Assembly (NCBI GenBank): GCA_021846565.1
Contig: JAJZWS010000017.1
Coordinates: 1-51,536 of the forward strand
Reading direction: 5' to 3'
Length of the DNA stretch: 51,536 nucleotides
From: Bacillota bacterium
Lineage (GTDB): Bacteria > Bacillota > Sulfobacillia > Sulfobacillales > JAIMBI01
In this document: positions 49,186 through 51,536 of the stretch, piece by piece
Layout of the letters: the number at the start of each line of letters is the position of its first letter
Numbering within the stretch: the first letter of the stretch is position 1
Notes under the pieces: model-generated
The model's database searches: none
Seen by the model: the letters and a program-made list of their open reading frames with translations, nothing else
What the model was told of the DNA's origin: nothing
Position numbers and translations under genes: made by a program

Positions 49186-49479
49186 ATGACGGATCCCCAA
49201 TCACTAGCGGACCCGACCGACTTGGCTAACCCCGTGGACAGCATTCCCATCACCGTGCTGTTTTTCTCGTTTGCCGCCGAGCGCGTGGGGATGCACCGGC
49301 TTGAGCGCACGGTGCCGCGCACCACCACCGTGGCGCGGCTGTTTGCCGAGTATGCGGACCAGCTGGGAGCCGGGGCGGACCGGTTCTTGTTTTCCGTGAA
49401 CGAAGCGTGGGCGCCGGCCACGCGCGAACTCCACCCTGGCGACGTGGTGGCCATCATCCCGCCGGTGGCGGGAGGTTAG
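49186..49479 (+). CDS. moaD: MoaD, molybdopterin synthase small subunit
   Basis: The product has 97 residues. A ubiquitin-like fold (ITVLFFSFAAERVGMHRLERTVPRTTTVARLFAEY) ends in the essential Gly-Gly (PPVAGG), which carries the thiocarboxylate sulfur for molybdopterin synthesis. The N-terminal ~20 residues are extra. The ATG has AGGAGG about 9 nt upstream. It is followed by moaE after 4 nt. Confidence 0.93.
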   Translation: MTDPQSLADPTDLANPVDSIPITVLFFSFAAERVGMHRLERTVPRTTTVARLFAEYADQLGAGADRFLFSVNEAWAPATRELHPGDVVAIIPPVAGG

Positions 49480-49483
49480 CCGG

Positions 49484-49945
49484 GTGGGCGGCGCCGAAAC
49501 AGCCACGTGGTACCACGTGGGACCGGAACCCATCGTGGTGGCAGACTTGATGGAACGGCTGGCCGATCCCGCCGCCGGCGGCCAGGCGGTGTTCATGGGC
49601 GTGGTGCGCGACGAGTTTATGGGACGGCCCACCCGGGGGCTCGAGTACGAAGCCTACACCCCGCTGGCGCTCGCGGAATTCAACCGCATTGGGTCCGAGT
49701 TGGTCCGGGAATTCAGGCTCTGCCGGCTCGTGATGGTGCACCGGGTTGGGCGCCTTGCGATTGGCGAGACCAGCGTGTTCGTGGGCGTCTCCGCGCCACA
49801 CCGCCCTGCGGCCTTCGCGGCCTGCCGGGCAGGCATCGACCGGGTGAAGGACCGGGCGCCCATCTTTAAGGCGGAACTGTGGGATGATGGCTCGCGCCGC
49901 TGGCATGGGGCGCCCGATGGGCCGCCGGTCTCACCGGACGGCTAG
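49484..49945 (+). CDS. moaE: MoaE, molybdopterin synthase catalytic subunit
   Basis: The product has 153 residues. Motifs: GGQAVFMGVVRDEFMGRPTRGLEYEAY (MoaE opening), VMVHRVGRLAIGETSVFVGVSAPHR, and the active-site lysines in RVKDRAPIFKAELWDDG. The GTG is 4 nt after the moaD stop with GGGAGG just upstream. With MoaD it makes molybdopterin from cyclic pyranopterin. Other moa/moe genes are not in the window. Confidence 0.94.
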   Translation: MGGAETATWYHVGPEPIVVADLMERLADPAAGGQAVFMGVVRDEFMGRPTRGLEYEAYTPLALAEFNRIGSELVREFRLCRLVMVHRVGRLAIGETSVFVGVSAPHRPAAFAACRAGIDRVKDRAPIFKAELWDDGSRRWHGAPDGPPVSPDG

Positions 49946-50044
49946 GATCCTTTTCGGAAATTCACTGGCCGCGCTGGGTTTGAGCGGGCGGGCCGCCGGC
50001 GCGGAACGTTCCTTCACCCATCGCTGGAAACCACCCCCGCAGAG

Positions 50045-50061
50045 TTCCCGGCCCCCGGGAA
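50045..50061 (+). terminator. hairpin after moaE
   Basis: TTCCCGG (50045-50051) and CCGGGAA (50055-50061) form a perfect 7-bp stem with a 3-nt loop, 100 nt after moaE. The following TTCT is only a weak T tract. Confidence 0.4.
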
Positions 50062-50081
50062 TTCTACGCATAGCCTTGACA

Positions 50082-50155
50082 CACGCGATCGCCTCCCGAG
50101 GCTCCGACGGATGATAGTTACTACCAGATCCCTGTCTCTAGGAGGCGATCACGTG
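50082..50155 (+). promoter_or_regulatory. long inverted repeat covering the ribosome binding site and start of a small ORF
   Basis: CACGCGATCGCCTCC (50082-50096) pairs with GGAGGCGATCACGTG (50141-50155) over 14 of 15 positions, with a single C-A mismatch and a 44-nt loop. The right arm contains the ribosome binding site GGAGG and the GTG start (50153-50155), so in RNA the stem would block translation. TTGACA (50076-50081) stands just before the left arm, but no good -10 box follows it at 17 nt. A DNA operator with two half-sites is the alternative. Confidence 0.5.
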
Positions 50156-50272
50156 CTGTCCATGCCCAGCGATATGCCAGGCTCGCCATTCGACATCAGG
50201 ACCGGACATCCCTTTTGTGATTCCGGTTTCCGGGACCTCAGACCCTCGCCTTTTGCAGAGGCCACTAATTGA
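50153..50272 (+). CDS. 39-residue small ORF, possible leader peptide
   Basis: GTG with GGAGG 8 nt upstream gives a 39-residue peptide (VLSMPSDMPGSPFDIRTGHPF..., ending FAEATN) that stops 7 nt before the GTG of the membrane-protein gene. It has no hydrophobic helix or known motif. Its ribosome binding site lies inside the long inverted repeat, so it could be a regulated leader coupled to the downstream gene. It may also be spurious. Confidence 0.4.
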   Translation: MLSMPSDMPGSPFDIRTGHPFCDSGFRDLRPSPFAEATN

Positions 50273-50279
50273 GAGGCCG

Positions 50280-51022
50280 GTGAACAAAGTGACTGGGCCG
50301 GTCACCATCAACAAAAGGCGGGACCCCCTGCGGCTTGGGTTGGTCGCCTACTGGTTCGTGCCCGCCGCCATGATGTACGCGGCGATTCGCTACGGCGAAG
50401 CCGGGTGGGGCATCACCGGGAGGTCTTTCAGCTACGAACTGGCCGCTTCGGGCATCCTTTTGCAGGGATGGCTCCCCGTGGCGGCGACGTGGGGGACACG
50501 ACGGACTGGTGCGGGGCTGAGCCTCTTTGTGCACTTGGTGTTCCTCCAGGTGGTGACGGGAATCGCCATGGCGACGCTGTATGTTCTCATACTCATCATC
50601 ACCACCGGGGGCGCCAATCCCTGGCAGGGCGTGAGCTACTATGCCCAAAACCCGGGCGTGCCCCTAACCATCGCCATGGTGACCGCGTTCAGTTGGGCGC
50701 TCATGGGCATCGGCATGCTGGTCGGTGCGGCGACTCGCAAGGCGCTGGCCCTGTGGCCCGCTACCATCATGGCAGCAGTGCTGGCGCTGGCTTATCTGAG
50801 CCTCTGGTGGGGTCGTCTCCCCAACCCCACTTTGCTTGACTTCCAGCACATGCAGTATGCCTGGTTCGGTCTCTACACCCCGTCCGGGTACGTGGCCCCG
50901 GACCGACGTCCCCTGCGTTCCTGGGGCCGTGTGTCGTATCTCTCGCTCTTGCAGCCACGACGGTCCTTGCCGCGGTCGGTGTTTCTCGGGCGGACGTCAC
51001 GCCGCCCAGCACGAGCAGGTAG
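50280..51022 (+). CDS. multi-pass membrane protein, apparently frameshifted near its C-terminus
   Basis: From GTG 50280 the frame encodes about five membrane helices (LGLVAYWFVPAAMMYAAIRY, YELAASGILLQGWLPVAATW, LFVHLVFLQVVTGIAMATLYVLIL, IAMVTAFSWALMGIGMLV, WPATIMAAVLALAYLSLWWG). After about 50880 this frame turns into an Arg/Ser/Pro-rich tail ending at 51059. In another frame the DNA reads FLGPCVVSLALAATTVLAAVGVSRADV, a good last helix, and stops at 51020-51022. I take this as one gene with an indel between about 50870 and 50920. The multi-helix layout resembles ABC-2-type permeases, without a firm family match. Confidence 0.55.
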
Positions 51023-51536
51023 CTCGTGTCCGCAGCGTCAACCGGCGGCTAGCTGGTGACGTAGAGCATTTCGCCCGCCTCGTCAGTGTTAACCAAGCCC
51101 CGCAAGAATCTGAGGTTCTGCCGTCTGGACAGCCGACGGGATCCTCGTGCGGTTGGTGCCCGTCACTGCGCCCCCGGTTTGGCCAAACTCAGCCAGACAC
51201 CGTTCCTCCTTGGGATCCTGTTTGTAGTGGTTGCCACCGGTGTCAACGATACGCCTGACGCGTGGGCACCCTTCGGCGTGCCCGGTCGCTTACCAGAGGG
51301 TGACCGTTGCCAAGCCCTTCACCAGGCGGGGAAGGCCCGGGCTGTACCGGAAGCGTAGATCGGCGGCCGCGACACTGAAGAGCGAGGAGATCCATTAGAT
51401 AGTGATAGATAGAGGCTCCTGAAAAAAGTCATGTGGCTGGAAAGCGAGGGCGAGGGGGTATTCGGGCGGGGGGAGCCCTGGGCGGATCGGCCCAGAAACC
51501 TACCCCGCGGCCCGGGTTCGGGCCTCCTGCCGCCGC
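51023..51536. other. terminal 0.5 kb without a supported gene
   Basis: Open frames here are short and of random composition. Near the end two small perfect hairpins occur: CTGGGC/GCCCAG (51478-51495) and GGCCCG/CGGGCC (51509-51524), which might be a terminator of a gene beyond the window on the minus strand. An AT-richer patch (about 51390-51435) with GATAGTGATAGATAG stands out from the GC-rich surroundings but has no recognised role. Confidence 0.35.

Overview
The window is GC-rich (clearly above 60 % by eye) and densely packed, with strong GGAGG-type ribosome binding sites, frequent GTG/TTG starts and 1-4 nt gene overlaps. A T-box leader on aspS, a possible spore-protein-like small gene, a DUF5670/Lmo0937-type small membrane protein and an archaeal-type AspRS suggest a high-GC Gram-positive of the Bacillota (Sulfobacillus/Thermaerobacter/Symbiobacterium-like), probably aerobic (phenylacetyl-CoA epoxidase) and possibly acidophilic or thermophilic (S53 protease). 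The taxonomic assignment is inference; there is no rRNA, tRNA gene or CRISPR array in the window.

Layout. 1-3.4 kb: the start of an unknown gene and a minus-strand operon of response regulator, sensor kinase and a small exported protein. 3.5-6.8 kb: VOC protein, UPF0173 hydrolase, Cas4-like PD-(D/E)XK nuclease, OsmC protein, pentapeptide-repeat protein and a 56-residue gene. 6.8-8.3 kb: archaeal-type aspS behind a T-box leader that appears to control translation. 8.4-30.9 kb: a peptide-utilisation region. Two S9 peptidase + BNR-propeller gene pairs face each other tail to tail around a decayed IS1634-type transposase. They are followed by an Asp/Glu racemase-like gene, a DauR/YheO-type regulator, and an operon of peptide-binding lipoprotein, TldD, TldE, two permeases and a secreted S53 protease. 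The two peptidase pairs and the transporter operon each carry nearly the same palindrome just downstream of their promoter, so they look like one regulon.

31-36.2 kb: a nitrilase divergent from paaABCD (no paaE here) and an MFS transporter. 36.5-41.6 kb: NrtS-like gene, then a tightly overlapping seven-gene operon: glutaredoxin-like, Crp/Fnr, small membrane protein, thioredoxin-like, a radical SAM enzyme resembling MJ0619/tetraether synthase, a SAM methyltransferase, and a redoxin whose catalytic position is an in-frame TGA followed by a SECIS-like hairpin. I read the last gene as a probable selenoprotein, and this operon is the best candidate for an undescribed system. The radical SAM gene carries a frameshift in a G8 tract.

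41.7-51.5 kb: membrane proteins, an M24 peptidase, an APH-type kinase, a YchF-like ATPase with an unusual P-loop, hemL, an L,D-transpeptidase, moaD-moaE, and a membrane-protein gene with an apparent frameshift. That last gene is preceded by a small ORF whose ribosome binding site and start codon can pair with an upstream inverted repeat. The last 0.5 kb holds no gene I can support.
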